Below are positions 34,333 through 46,141 of a stretch of DNA of 64,000 nucleotides, in pieces. Location of the stretch: assembly GCA_918026815.1 (NCBI GenBank), contig CAKJVC010000160.1, positions 186,001 to 250,000 of the forward strand, read 5' to 3'. Source of the stretch: Chalara sp. BL73 (taxonomy: Eukaryota; Ascomycota; Leotiomycetes; Helotiales). Position 1 is the first letter of the stretch. Each line of letters opens with the position of its first letter. The notes below the pieces were generated by a model. That model was not told the origin of the DNA and made no database searches. It saw nothing but the letters and a program-made list of their open reading frames with translations. The position numbers were made by a program, and so were the translations under genes.

Positions 34333-35179
34333 TCTGAAGGAGCATTCACGATCCGGTAGGGTACAGTATTTGGGTAAAGTCAGTACTCAACACTACGTGT
34401 GAATACTCTGAAGCGAAATTTTAATGTATCTTGAGTTTCGGTTCGACTACTTGTATGTTCACAAAAGCCGAGGACTTGAGCAGTACCCCTCCCGCCCTTG
34501 TCATTAAGAAACCTCAACCATGAATCCTATTAGCTATTACAGTTTGAACAACCCTGACTATTCTTAAATACATCCAATGACTAACTCGATTCAGCGATGC
34601 TAACCTGTAGAACGCCCAAAAGAGGGGAAATAGGTAAATGGGGAAAGGATAGCAGAGCGAATCACTATTCAACATCAACGTCAGGACTCGAAAAGCATCG
34701 TCGATCATTCGAATAATAGCTTATGTTACGGTTTAACGGATCATGTTTTCGGTAATTATATAGCGTAGCAACGCAGAATCAATATGCAAAGCATGAAGAG
34801 AAATATGCAATTCAGTTGAATGACCTATACTCAGCTTGTATGCTGTCGGCCCACAAAAAATCACGATGCCAAAATCAGAACAGTCGCAGTGCAACAAGGC
34901 ATTGTTTACTTGACAATCGCCTCCCTGCCAAGATCAAAATAAACAACTACCGTAACCTGCCTAATACATCTTCGCTTCACCAATATTTCCTATCGATTTC
35001 GTCTAAACTGCTGGGAACCATCAGGCAACAATGTTTGCACCGTCAAGGCAGCCAGAAAGAGTTCACTTTTAGCACTATAAGTATTCAGTCTCAGCATCAC
35101 GATGATGATATGAAAACATCCCCTCTTTCTTCCTGCCCGTAAAGTCTAAAGTCTCTTGACCCAGATCTCAAATTATCAG
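34333..35179. other. Divergent intergenic region (0.85 kb)
   Basis: Promoter space for the monooxygenase (leftward) and the TPR-like gene (rightward). A 108-codon ORF at 34816-35142 precedes the TPR gene but shows no domain and is not called. Confidence 0.5.
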
Positions 35180-35896
35180 ATGGCGGCCCCTGTCAAGGTC
35201 AAATACTCTACCGGCGAGAGCGATATTGGCAATGCCAAAGATTTTCCCTGGGAATATCCTGTTCCAGACAATGGCTTCTGGAATGACCTTGATTGGAAAA
35301 TGGGAAAGGACTTTCTCACCCGCTTTTCGGAGATGGAGCGTAAGGTCATTGACCCGCAGCTCGAATCTCAGGCCACTCTTCCCAGGCCGGAAAAACTAGA
35401 GCTGCTACGCAAGCTCCTGAAAGACAAGCTGGCAGTGAAAGAAGCTGCAGTGGCACCAAATAAATTGATCGATGCCGACAATCAGGTATGGCGAGGATTG
35501 ATTTCTGCCATCGGCTCGACATACAGACTAGAAGGGAACAAGACTGAAGAGCTAAAGCATCTGAAATTGTTCAATGCTCAAACGACAGGCTTGCCAAACA
35601 CTCATTACCTTGCAGCTCTCCTTGAGGAAACCGGGCAATATGATGAGGCTATAGAACTTGCAAAACCAATTACGACGAATCATGATGCCACGCTGGGACC
35701 AGATTCGCCGCAAGCCCATGGATCCAGAAGGACCCTTGCAAAGGCTTTGTGGAAACAAGGCAAGAGAGAGGAAGCCGAGACGGTAATCAAAGAGATCCAG
35801 GAGAATATCAAGGCGAGTGCGAGTGGAAAATACGCTGCATATCAGGTGGAGGAGCAACGAATCTTGGACGACTTTGTGAAGGAGCTTCAGGCTTGA
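35180..35896 (+). CDS. TPR-like fungal protein of unknown function
   Basis: Single exon of 238 aa starting at ATG 35180 (MAAPVKVKYSTGESD); the frame is open eight codons upstream without an ATG. The N-terminal third has aromatic and acidic residues (FPWEYPVPDNGFWNDLDW). The C-terminal half shows helical pairs that resemble tetratricopeptide repeats: HYLAALLEETGQYDEAIELA and RRTLAKALWKQGKREEAETV, each with the G-x-Y/K-x-E-A core of a TPR. No enzymatic motif, signal peptide or membrane segment is seen. TPR proteins usually act as scaffolds; the partner is unknown. A poorly characterised conserved fungal family is likely. Confidence 0.75.
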   Translation: MAAPVKVKYSTGESDIGNAKDFPWEYPVPDNGFWNDLDWKMGKDFLTRFSEMERKVIDPQLESQATLPRPEKLELLRKLLKDKLAVKEAAVAPNKLIDADNQVWRGLISAIGSTYRLEGNKTEELKHLKLFNAQTTGLPNTHYLAALLEETGQYDEAIELAKPITTNHDATLGPDSPQAHGSRRTLAKALWKQGKREEAETVIKEIQENIKASASGKYAAYQVEEQRILDDFVKELQA

Positions 35897-36323
35897 AAGC
35901 CGAGCGCCTGAAAACTATCTTCGGACTGGAAGTCTTCCTGGTTAGGGAGCTCTGTATTTCTTGAACTAAATATCCCCTGTGCTTAGAAATTCTTAACATG
36001 CTTTTGTCGAATGAAGAAGCTTAGGGTTGATCACGAATACTATCTGTAGCATAATTCATTAGTCATGCATTTGTCAGCATAATCTTACCTGCGTTGCCCA
36101 CCTCAACTTATTACTAGTCAAAGCATTTAGTGACTTTGTCAATGAATAACACAATTTGCTTGTATCAAGCATTTGTTCTTCTTTATTGGAGTATGCATAT
36201 CTTAGGCCCATGAGCAGCATCTGCCCAATGTATACAATAACAAACTTGCCTGATTCTGGAGCTCCTACGACTGCCTTAGCCTTGGTTGTTGATCGGCACA
36301 TCCACGGCTGATTCGTAGTGATC
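35897..36323. other. Intergenic region upstream of the EAF-type gene
   Basis: 427 bp between two rightward genes; a 108-codon ORF on the opposite strand (36074-36400) overlaps the EAF start and has no recognisable domain. Confidence 0.5.
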
Positions 36324-37137
36324 ATGGCGGCAATTGATATAGAAAAGCCCGGGAAATACCCTATTGTGCTCAGCGATGCTTTGCTAGGGAAAACTTCCAA
36401 GGAAACCTTTACGGGAATTCGATGTTGGTTGTCCTGCTCAATCCGCCTAGACCGGACCTAACCGCTTTCCAGATAACCACAAGCCTGATTCCACCTCCGA
36501 TTCTTTGAAACTAAAGCCCTCAGGTTCGAATTCGAGCTACGATCTTTCATTCTCAGACAATTCAGAATTATATAATGGTGTGCGGACATCAGGAGACGGC
36601 CAATATGTCCTGCTCTTCGATCCCGACAGAAAGGTCTTCGTGCTGCACCAAGTCGATTCCACATTTGATATGAATCTAGTGAAAGCTCCGGCTGCTCGAA
36701 ATACTCCCAAGGTAACCAAAGCCGCCAAAGCCGCGCCGGCGAAAGCTGAGCCCAAGCGCAAGAAGGCTGTGACACAGGCCAAAAAGAAGCCTCCAGTTCG
36801 CGAGCCAACACCTGAGGAGGAAGATTCGGACGATGGCCTGACGATTGAATATCCTGGCGCCCCTTCGCAGCAATATCACCATCAGTCCACGCCGACATTC
36901 CAGCGGCACATCAGCGAGGAGATCAGCGATGAGGACGAGGATGAAGACGCTGAAGGCGAGGAATATGAGGAGAAGAACCAGGATGTCGATTATCTGAAGC
37001 TTCCTAGTCCTGGGAATATTGCTGGTGGTATGAGTGATGAGGATATGGAGCTGGATCTGGAGGCCGAGCTAGAGCAAGCGCTCAAAGAGACAGCTGAGAA
37101 TGATGAGAACGAGAGCAGTGAGAGTGAAGAGGAGTAG
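36324..37137 (+). CDS. EAF-family RNA polymerase II elongation factor
   Basis: Two exons, 36324..36423 and 36473..37137, encode 254 aa. The intron has an unusual GTTGGT donor but its removal restores GIRYNHKPDSTS, the conserved start of the ELL-associated factor domain. The EAF domain spans about residues 1-110: KPGKYPIVLSDALLG near the start, YDLSFSD, then GQYVLLFDPDRKVFVLHQVDSTFDMNL. The middle is Ala/Lys/Pro-rich and basic (KAAKAAPAKAEPKRKKA). The C-terminal half is acidic (SDEDEDEDAEGEEYEEK) and ends in EEE, resembling an activation domain. In animals and fission yeast, EAF binds ELL and stimulates elongation by RNA polymerase II in the nucleus. The family call is good; the partner ELL gene is not in the window. 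Confidence 0.88.
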
Positions 37138-40100
37138 ATTGATTGCATACAATGTTTTGGATGTGGGGTTCAGGGTTGGAGTTGGATATACACAGGTAGG
37201 AGGGCACATCACGACACTTTTGCTATGTTTACCATTACAGAATATAAATGTTATCTTCCGCCACGATTCCGTCCATATCCATGCTTGATCGTTTATCATC
37301 TATTTCTTGCCTGCGAATTGCAGTCCGCCTCCTCCTCTTATCCTTTACCTTTCCTCTGCCTACCGTTATAGCAGACGCTTGGCATCCTTCTCTTCAACCT
37401 CAAAATCAAGGGTCAAACGGCCGAGTTGGCTTAAGACGCCAGGCTCGAAAGCATGTATTCCACAAGCTAGCATGGATTGGGTAGTTTGAGGAGCCGTTCG
37501 AGACTGGATGCTCGTTCAGAGTGGTACACTGTTGCAGGTATATCGCGCGTTCCCCGTCCTTATGAATGAGCGCGAGTTCGACTCTTAATCTATTCCAGTC
37601 TCTTCTTTCGTTTCTTGAGGTGTGTTTAGTGATTTGAAGTGGCCGGGGAAGGTTAAGCGGACTGCTTTTGGTGAGCCGTTCAGAAAATATTTAAGCAGGG
37701 TTGGATACTCCGAGACATCTTACCTGAGAATCGATATGAATGTACAATGTCTGAGGATAGGTGAGGTAGGTTGGATCTCTTCCTCATATCGTTTCCCCAG
37801 CGTCTTTCCGGATCTCAAGGGCACATGTGCACATCGTCGGGCTTCTCATGGAAAATCGGCATGGCCACTTCAGTGAACCTGCGCATTCTCCTTAAGGTTA
37901 TATCCACGCAATTACTCTCGCCTCTCCATATCAAAATTGTCAAGCACTTTACAAACGAAGTCAAGTCAAGCAAAAGTTTGCCTTGTCCTGAGTCAAACCA
38001 GTTGGCCCAAGATTGTTTTCACACGCGGAGCGCGTCGAGAGATGGAGATAAATAAACGATCATGGCTCCGCGCCGTTCTTCTTATACATGAGAGGAAGAA
38101 AGCACAATTCGGACGAAACTGGAAACGAGCGGGTAGGGTAGGCTCACCGTGGTGCTAAATGTGGTCTTTTAGGACGTGTCAGAGTTCTTGGGAAGCACCT
38201 CGAAAGAGAACCTCAATATCTCCACGCCTGGAAAGGAACCGAGAGACTCCCTCTGAGCACGCACGATAGAAGTAGGGGAGCATATGAGAAAGTATACTCA
38301 CTTCCGATAGTAGTGCCACGCTTGGTAGTGTCAAGTCATGAGTTCGAGAGCTGCTCCAGGAAGCCATTTTCCAAGCTTATCCATCTTAAGGGGGTAAAGA
38401 TTGGACCGTCTTTGAGATGTTGTTGAATGCTACAGGCCCACAAGTGCTGTTGCAATACTCTCTTCCCATCTCGCTCCAGGTCCGTGTTGTCCGGCTTTAG
38501 TTGCCTCTTCGCTCTCTTCACTACATTAAGATTCGTTCGAGCTTCCTTGCTCATGCAGAAGTCAAAACGTTTCTTACCCTATCCCCCGGAGCTCCGCCAA
38601 AACTGGCAAAGATGACTTTCCCGTCCCATGCTGACAGCAGAGGGCTGCCATAACGAAAGAGCTCCATTCCGGGGAAACAGGAGCAAGGAGAACAAGAGGA
38701 AAAGGACGCAGAAAAGTCGCGCGTTCTGACGAGCAACGACGTGGCCGTGGGGGTACATCCCCCTATGTACATATAAGCAGCCATCATTACTTCTGCGTTA
38801 CACGGCATCTTGCTATCAAAATACCCATTATCTCGGATCAGGACGGCGTGGATGACTTGATGACGAGAAGGTGCAGTGAACCTCGACGCTTCCGCGCTTG
38901 TTCAGGGGACAGCGCCTATAACCGACCTCGTCACGCCTGTCCCTGGAAAGGAATGCCTGAGCGAATATATGTTTTTGCTTCGAACCCATTTCGCCAGGCA
39001 TCGTTCTATTGGAGCGCGCGTTGCTCCGTAGACTTTGTCTCACATCAGACGCAAACTAGGTAGTTCCAATAGAGGCCGTTGGTAATACGAAGGCGAATGC
39101 TAGGTCTGGAGTTGGAGGTTGGAGGCCATGCCAATTCAGGGTCATGGTGAGCTGGTATGTGCATCTCTAAGGAACCATTTCTGAAAGTAGTCGCTCTGGG
39201 AGGTCTATGCATGACGGAGCAGGGACACATCATTTGAAATCATTAGATGTAGATTTGATAGTATCCAACTCGTATCCCGGCCTAGGTGTGTCCTTTTCGA
39301 GATCTCTATGTCGATGATGCCTGCTATGGGAAAAGTTGGCAAGGATTGATATCAGCGCTGCAGCTCGAGAGCTATCGTATTATTTGGTTGCTAGCTCGCT
39401 CAACGGGAAATAATTGATCCTACTAATCCTACTAAAGATCCCTTTTTATGGTCAGGAGTTCATACGAAGTCATTTTCGCATCCGGCAGCTGCGGAGTCTT
39501 GACTGGATAATGCAGACTCTGGCAGATGCTACCTCAGCTCGACAATCAAAATAAATTGGCTTCAGTGATGGGAAGGATCATGCTAGATGAAAAGTTCAGC
39601 CACTTGGAAGTGTTGATAAAGAAACGTAATGAGTCGGTGAGGTTGCCTAGAGCTGGTAAAGGCTGTTCGGAGCCACCCTTCACGTTCTAGTTGAAGAAGA
39701 CTTGAAACTTACCGATTCAAACCAAGGGACTATGCCAAGAAGAGAGCATTGGGATTATAATTTTCTTCAATATAGCTTAATGAACCGGACGATATTCATC
39801 AACCCGCATCAAATGGTCACCTGGACAACCCGGGGAACCCAGGAAGCAAGAAAACCAAGCAGGAATCTAACTTCTGAGAAAAGTACTTTCCTTACCCATG
39901 GTCTCCAATACTATTTCCATCACCGTAAGCTTTCAACAAGGGCAATACGTGAAACCTCCCCAAGCACAGAGCTCTCAAGGCTCGCCTAATAAAAGGGGGT
40001 GGATCACGTGTTTTGCTTAAAGCGTCCGTTTGAACGATTTCACCATCTGTCTTGCAGTGAGACGGGTCAGCATCGTCAGCCCGCATTGCTGGGATGTTTG

Positions 40101-40277
40101 CGAAATATCGCAATGGCCATGCAGAGCATAAGCTGCAACCTGCCGTCAAATACCGTCGAGCCATACAGATCGCTTCCCCAAAAATCGGCAATATTCTAGG
40201 CGTGTTATACATAGAGTGCTGAAGTCACATCGACGGCGCATCAATTGATCAGGAGGAAACCCTCAAATCCCTTTTAC

Positions 40278-40296
40278 GGGGGGGGGGGGGGGGGGG
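40278..40296. repeat. Poly-G homopolymer (19 bp)
   Basis: Longest G run in the window. Confidence 0.92.
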
Positions 40297-41617
40297 AGAG
40301 GAGGGGTGGGCACGGTGACAGTGACATGCTAACATGGTTTTTATTTTATTTTAGAGGAGCTGAAAATGCCAGCAAGCAAGTGAGAGCATGGGCGTCCCCA
40401 GACGATGCTAAATTCATGTTGCGCATGAAAAACAAAGAGATTATCACCATGCGTCTAGAGGGGCCGCATTGAAAATCTAGTAGATCATCTGTACAGAATA
40501 AAGCTGGCGAAATGCTTGTTCGGTGAGTAGCGGTCAATCGCAGCCTCGTCTCGTCTCGTGGGGGTGGTGTTCCCAGACAACAACGGTACTTTGCCAGCGT
40601 TCTTCTTTTCCCCACAATACCTGTGTCCCTCTTCTTCCCAAATAGGCCCTGCACAAAACTATTTAGGTAATTCGTAAAGCTACGGATGTTGATATTTAGA
40701 GTAAGGATCGTCTCAAGCAATAGAATATGGTGTGTTGCTGACACGCGACAACCCCCCAGACGGCCCCTCTTCCTCATGCGTATATGTATGAATGCGTGTA
40801 TGTAAGATACCTAAGTTTGCTCAAAATGCGAAGCACAGCCTTCCAGCCTCTGCAAGGTCGTTGTAGAAAAGAGAGAGAGAGAGGGAGGGGGAGGTCTCGC
40901 ACCCCAATTACCCGGTTATATCCTGGAGGGATGACACCCAATAAAGAGGGTGCCAAAAATACCTCACAGCAGATCCGACCAAGGGTTCAGATCGGGTGTG
41001 GCCAGCCAGCCTTATACAAATGACTTGGTTGCATCTTTAGGTACTTCCAGACTGGCGGGGCACTTGTGGATGCGTTGAACGATCTTTCTTTTATTCTATT
41101 TTACTCACTTTCAATAATGAAATCTGAAGAACGGCTTCATGTTGGATGGGGTTGGGACTCAACAATAATAATAATAATAGCCTTGCATGTGAGAGGAGGT
41201 ACCCACGGCAGTACATGATACCTGGTGACCTGCAGAGATCTTTTTTGTGGCTGCTCTTATTTTATGCCTCCCCAAAACGGTAAATCCAGGTGATAATAAT
41301 AAGAAGGAGAGGAAAGGGGGAAAATCAATTAAAACAACAACAGCAATATAATAATAATAATTACTCAGGATCCTCATTGAGATGGTCGGATGTGAAATAC
41401 AAATGCCAGCTCTAAACATCCAGGGAGCGGCGTAAAGAAAGCCCATTCAGCAAACAAACCACCACACACGCCGGAAGAAAAACACACCTCCCACTTTGAG
41501 ATACAAGACCTGAACAATCAAGTATCTCCACCAATAACCCGCAATTCACACCGCCGTTATGCAAATCTATCAATTCTTATCAGACACGCCAAGCAATAAT
41601 ACCACGTTGGAAAGAAA

Positions 41618-41655
41618 ATAAAAAATAAAAAATAATAAAAATAATAATAATACAC
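41618..41655. repeat. AAT/ATA-rich microsatellite
   Basis: AT-only stretch of AAAT and AATA units; similar ATA runs lie at about 41165 and 41345. Confidence 0.85.
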
Positions 41656-42420
41656 TTCTAAATTATTATTCTCTAGTTTTGCGAAGCCCAATTGAAAAAA
41701 GATTCAGTTAGTCACAAGGAGGCCAAGACACAAAAGGGTTTTTGAACAACCCCATCGTACGGCGTCCTATCAGGATATCCCTTCCATCCATGAATGCGCT
41801 CCAATCAGAGTCCTTCTCGGGGGGATGGTACGGTACATCAACAATCTCCAACGCCAACCAACAACCGCTGCGCCGTTGAAGAAAGATCTAAACCCTTGCC
41901 AAGCTTACCGTCCAACGTGAATCTGCTACGCCGCCTCCTCATTTAGAAGAAAGCCCGCCAACCACGCACCGCCCCGTCTTCGAAAATTACAAAAAAAATT
42001 AGAAAAAAAATATTATTAAAAAACCCCCCCGATGAGAGGTGACATGCCCAAAGAGAAACACAGTCATCCGCACCCCACGATCTCACCCCCAATCTCACCC
42101 TCCCTGTCCCCCGGGGAATCAGCAAAGCACATATCCGGGGGGCTCCTGCCCTTCCATTGTTTCTTCTCCCCCCTCCCTCCCCATTCGAAGATGGCGAAAA
42201 AGACGTAAGATGACGATTACGCCCGCGGAGCATTCGAGCAAAAACGTGGGTGACAGCTTAGATGAGGGTGAGATGTGATGGCGTCTGATGACCTGCACCG
42301 GGAACGCACCCGTCTCGGACCGCTCCTTTCATGCTGCTGCTGCTGCTGCTTTGCTTACCTCTTCTATCTGGTTGTGCTCTTTGCTGCCCCACCCCCTGCT
42401 CCGCTTACACCTCCATCTCC

Positions 42421-42458
42421 TATCTCTCTCTCTCTATCTCTCTCTCTCTCTCTCTCTC
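42421..42458. repeat. (CT)n microsatellite
   Basis: Nearly perfect CT dinucleotide tract with two A interruptions; it causes spurious Ser/Leu ORFs. Confidence 0.92.
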
Positions 42459-44261
42459 CACCTCTCTCCCCTCTGTCTCCTTTCGTGTCATCCGAGGGGA
42501 ATGCCCCTTCTGTGAGCGTAGGAAACGGTGATGTTTTCATTTGGGTGAACCGGAAGGGCTAAAATCTGAGGTGAGGCGAGGCGAGGCTTGACCGATGGTG
42601 GGAGATGATGATGGGCGCAGGAGGAGGAGGAGGAGGTTGTGGAGGCGAAGGGAGTCAAGATGATCCTGCTGGTTGGTGATGATTGAAAGGCAGCTGCGAA
42701 GCTGACCCCCAAATCTGGAGGAAAATGATTGCCCCTCCACCCATATCGTATCACGGTTTAACGGTGCGATGTAGTGTTACGGGAGCATTCGCTGAGATTG
42801 TGTGTTTTCTTGTAGGAGAGGTTTCCGTGCCTCTAGAAGGCACGGCGGGATGCTGACCCCGTTCCTCTGCCCTTTCGTTTTTCCATCTCGTACATGTCGT
42901 GAACGCCAAGGATCGTCGTTTCTTTTCTCCCTTCTCAATCTGCGCGTGGTGAGAGATGACTGTTTTGAGTCACCATAAGATCCCGTGCCATCTCACGCAC
43001 CTGTTTCTCCCCTTTTCCTATTGTTGAAACCACAATGTTGTATAGCATCAATCATATCCCGGGTCGTTTTGTTCGTCGGTTAATGAGCTGAGGATTTGGT
43101 GCCTGTGTATAAGCTTCAGTGTGGGAGTACGGTATCGGGAGACAAGGGAAGATGGGGGAGTACAGGCTAGTCGAGGAACGGATAGCCACAGCGCATGCGC
43201 TGCTTGGGAGATGATGCATGCGGGCTGCGAGCCATCCCGATTCCATAGTCCACAAATCTACACATAGCCGTGCTCGCTCCCGTGATGCGGAGAAGTATTG
43301 TACTTCGTCAGTAACATGTGACATGGATATTCGGGTGTTGTGCCGGCGAAGTCTCTTATGAGTGAGTCCGTATCAGGAAAATACAACATCTCGGGGGAAC
43401 ATGCCGCTGAGAATTTCGTTCAGAAGAAACTCAAGAATGAATGCCCAACATGACTTCCTACCCTTGTGTAACCTACACCGAAGGGCACGGGACGTCACGG
43501 GCTGTAACCCGTAGTGCCGTGTCACTGTTGGCTTTGCAACGTGGACAAAGAAACCCGGCATTGGGTTTCGACTTTAGAAAATGAAAGTAGCACGATGGCT
43601 CCGTCAAAATACATTGGCGTTCATCACGCACACTTCATGGCGTCACGGCATATTAGACGGCAGGTACACATGAACATGTTTTATATTCACTTCTCGCTGA
43701 GCTGAGCTTAGCTATTCTAAGCAGCCTCCCCTTTGCAGGGTTCTGCTGTCTCCTCCCATGCGTATGAGCATTCCCTATATGTAACACACATATACATTTC
43801 TTTTCGCTTCCGCGGAAGATGCAAGAATAGTGGTATCATCCGCGTAGCAATCGCTGGCTAGGTATCAAAAATCTCAGAAAAGGACTTCTTTTCCCGCAAA
43901 AGCTTCCAAATATGGCCTTACCCATACTGCAAAGCAATGATCAAACCCCAATAATGTAAGACAAAACAAACGCTAGATATCAAATGCTAGTGAAGGCAAT
44001 AGAAATTAGAATCCATGCCAGAGTAAATGCCGACCGTTCCATAGTAACCGCACGTGCTGGTCTCTGTGCCAAGAGACCCAGACGATGAATGCTTAAGGCT
44101 GTGAAGCCGGTGTAAGGCTGCATGTTGCAATCCGTCACATAGTTGGATTATGCAAGCCTAAACGTATATATGCAAAATATGCAAGATCCTCGATGCGCGA
44201 CCGCCGTCCTGTCGGAATTACATTATGCGTCTTACTCGAGGTGTTGATGATAGTACAGTGT

Positions 44262-46141
44262 TCACCACCCCTTGGAGTGGTATTCGCCCAAGCCCTGGTT
44301 AAAGTATTGGTTCCAGTCTCGGTTATTGTTTTCATTCATCTCCTTGCCCATGTAACTCCTCTCGGGATATTGCTTCAGGTTTGCGACGTCATGTGCTGTA
44401 TGCCTTCGCTTGAGAACGGCATTCGCTGTCTGGGACTTTTGTTGCCGTTCCCAAAGGAGATGTTGACGCAGGCTAACAGTCAATTCAGTAGCGAGCATAT
44501 TTCGTCGAGTGGTGCGAGGTGAGTGAGGAATTGGATGAGGCAAATTATTTGTAGTAGTCACGATGATGGGCTGGGGCCCGGTCCGTGGTACCTCGGCAAT
44601 TGCCTTGAGTGGTGACCTTTTCATTGTGAGAGGTGCTTCGTCTGAATCTGGAGACGCCGCCAAAGATGGTCCGTTTGGTGATGATGTACGGGATCGTTGC
44701 AGGGCGGGTGTTGACCTGGATGCCTGCGCAGCTTGATTCATCAAACCATTGGTACGGTCATTTTGGTGAAGGGCAACGGTAAGTAGGGATCGACGTGAAG
44801 TGAGCTGTGGTCTTGAATCGACACGTTGGAAAAATGTTCTCTCGTCAATGCTGACGTTATTGCTATCTTCGTTCGAATCTTCCCATTCCGAAGAATCGTC
44901 GTCGTCGTCGATAGCGCTCTCATCAATGTCGTCCTCATCCGTCTCGAACACGTCGTCGTCAAATGGCTGCTCCTCTTGGATAACCCCTTGAATCGTCCTG
45001 GTGGCGACCTCTTCTCTGAATGAGGTTTGCTTCTTTGGTTGTTTCTGATTGGAGGCTGCTAATGTGCTCGGGGCGGGAAATCGTTGCGGCAGCGAACTCT
45101 CGTCTTCGTTGGATGAGCCACCAAACGAAAACATGGGCTTCTTCTTTTGTTGTGGTGCGACCTGAAGACTGCTCGCCATTGAGTTAGTTTGCTCACTCGA
45201 GTCGTCACCAGATGAACCGCCGAGAGCAAACATGGACTGCTTTTTAATGGCTGGCGGTGGCAAGGCGGAGTTCTTTGCGGCGGCGATGTCTGCAGTAGGA
45301 ATTGAGGATGGTGCGCTAAGAAGAGGTATGGACCGATACGAAGAGCTGATATGCGAAGGCGAAAACCCTCTTACGACACTGGTGGTGCTTCTCTCCGAGG
45401 TTCCACTGGTAGCCGAGGACTGTGAAGAGGGAGCTTGTGCAGACCGATCAGATGCAGAGTCTGAGGTCACGGAGTCGATGGTAATAGGTGAATCTTGTGA
45501 TTCTAAAGGTTCAGTTTCTGGTTGTGCTTTAGTGCCCTGTTCCGAGGGAGGCGAGAGATATGAATGAGTGCTCAGGGCTGCAGGGAGTGTGTCCAACTCC
45601 TTCTTCTCCTTGATTGTGATAACCATTTTCTGAAGATCGTCTGGAGTGATGTGTTTCTCTAAGCCGCGACTTCGAGTATTGACAGAATCCTGTCGTTGTA
45701 AATAAGGACGGGTGATATCAAGTGGCGCGGAGGTGGATGATGAAGTGGTATCAGAGTCAAATTCCAATGCCTCCTCATCGGCAAGCGAGTCGAGGGAACC
45801 CGACAGCTCAGGAACGTCGGCTGCGTAGTGTCCTTCCGATATTCGGGGACATATCGAGATTGCTGGCGTTGTAGCGTTGGCTTCTGATACTGGATCGCAA
45901 CAGAATGTTTCCCTGTTCCATAGCCTCCAGCTCAGGTTCTCTAACCTTCGTCCCTCTTCTAGTGAACCCGCACACCTGGAGAACACTGTGAAAGTGGTCA
46001 GTCTGGTCCCAATGCGACCAGTTTTGGTAAGTAGGACTCACCTGTCCACATGCTGAAGAGATTCTCGACATTGCGCGTATCGACCTTGTGTATTAATCCC
46101 ACGTCAACCGTTAAAACTGGCGCACCTAGATTTGAAGGCAT
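44262..46141 (-). CDS. DUF1752 / DUF3295 fungal regulatory protein
   Basis: Two exons, 46141..46042 and 45985..44262, encode 607 aa; the G|TG junction (GTGAGT donor) restores LFSMWTVFSRC. The N-terminal HKVDTRNVENLFSMW...GRRLENLSWRLWNRE block fits the DUF1752 (AreA GATA-like) region found at the N-terminus of nitrogen regulator AreA and of Mks1-like proteins. The middle is long, Ser-rich and disordered with repeated FGGSS motifs (MFALGGSSGDDSSEQ and MFSFGGSSNEDESS) and an acidic stretch. The C-terminal block RRNMLATELTVSLRQHLLWERQQKS with AVLKRRHTAHDVANLKQ fits the fungal DUF3295. No GATA zinc finger is present, so it is not AreA itself. A role in nutrient or stress signalling is inferred by analogy only. 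It stands alone in the gene-poor half of the window, with 11.6 kb upstream of its ATG. Confidence 0.85.

Larger units (their letters stand above)
37138..44261. other. Gene-poor region (7.1 kb)
   Basis: Lies between two converging genes. No ORF here exceeds about 145 codons, and none shows a recognisable domain or the splice-linked frames seen elsewhere. It carries a 19-G run (40278-40296), AT-rich ATA/AAT repeats (about 41165-41180, 41345-41365, 41618-41655), a CTG/GCT run near 42334-42350, a CT microsatellite (42421-42458) and a GGA run near 42620-42636. A gene with very short exons or a non-coding RNA could be hidden; I cannot exclude it. Confidence 0.6.

Noticed and set aside
37565..37590. 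tRNA B-box-like GAGTTCGACTC
   Set aside because: No pairing T-stem, acceptor stem or A-box at the right distance; a similar GGTTCGAGAC at about 52140 fails the same test.
42275..42562. ORFs of about 65-95 codons rich in Ser/Leu/Pro
   Set aside because: Produced by the CT and CTG microsatellites.
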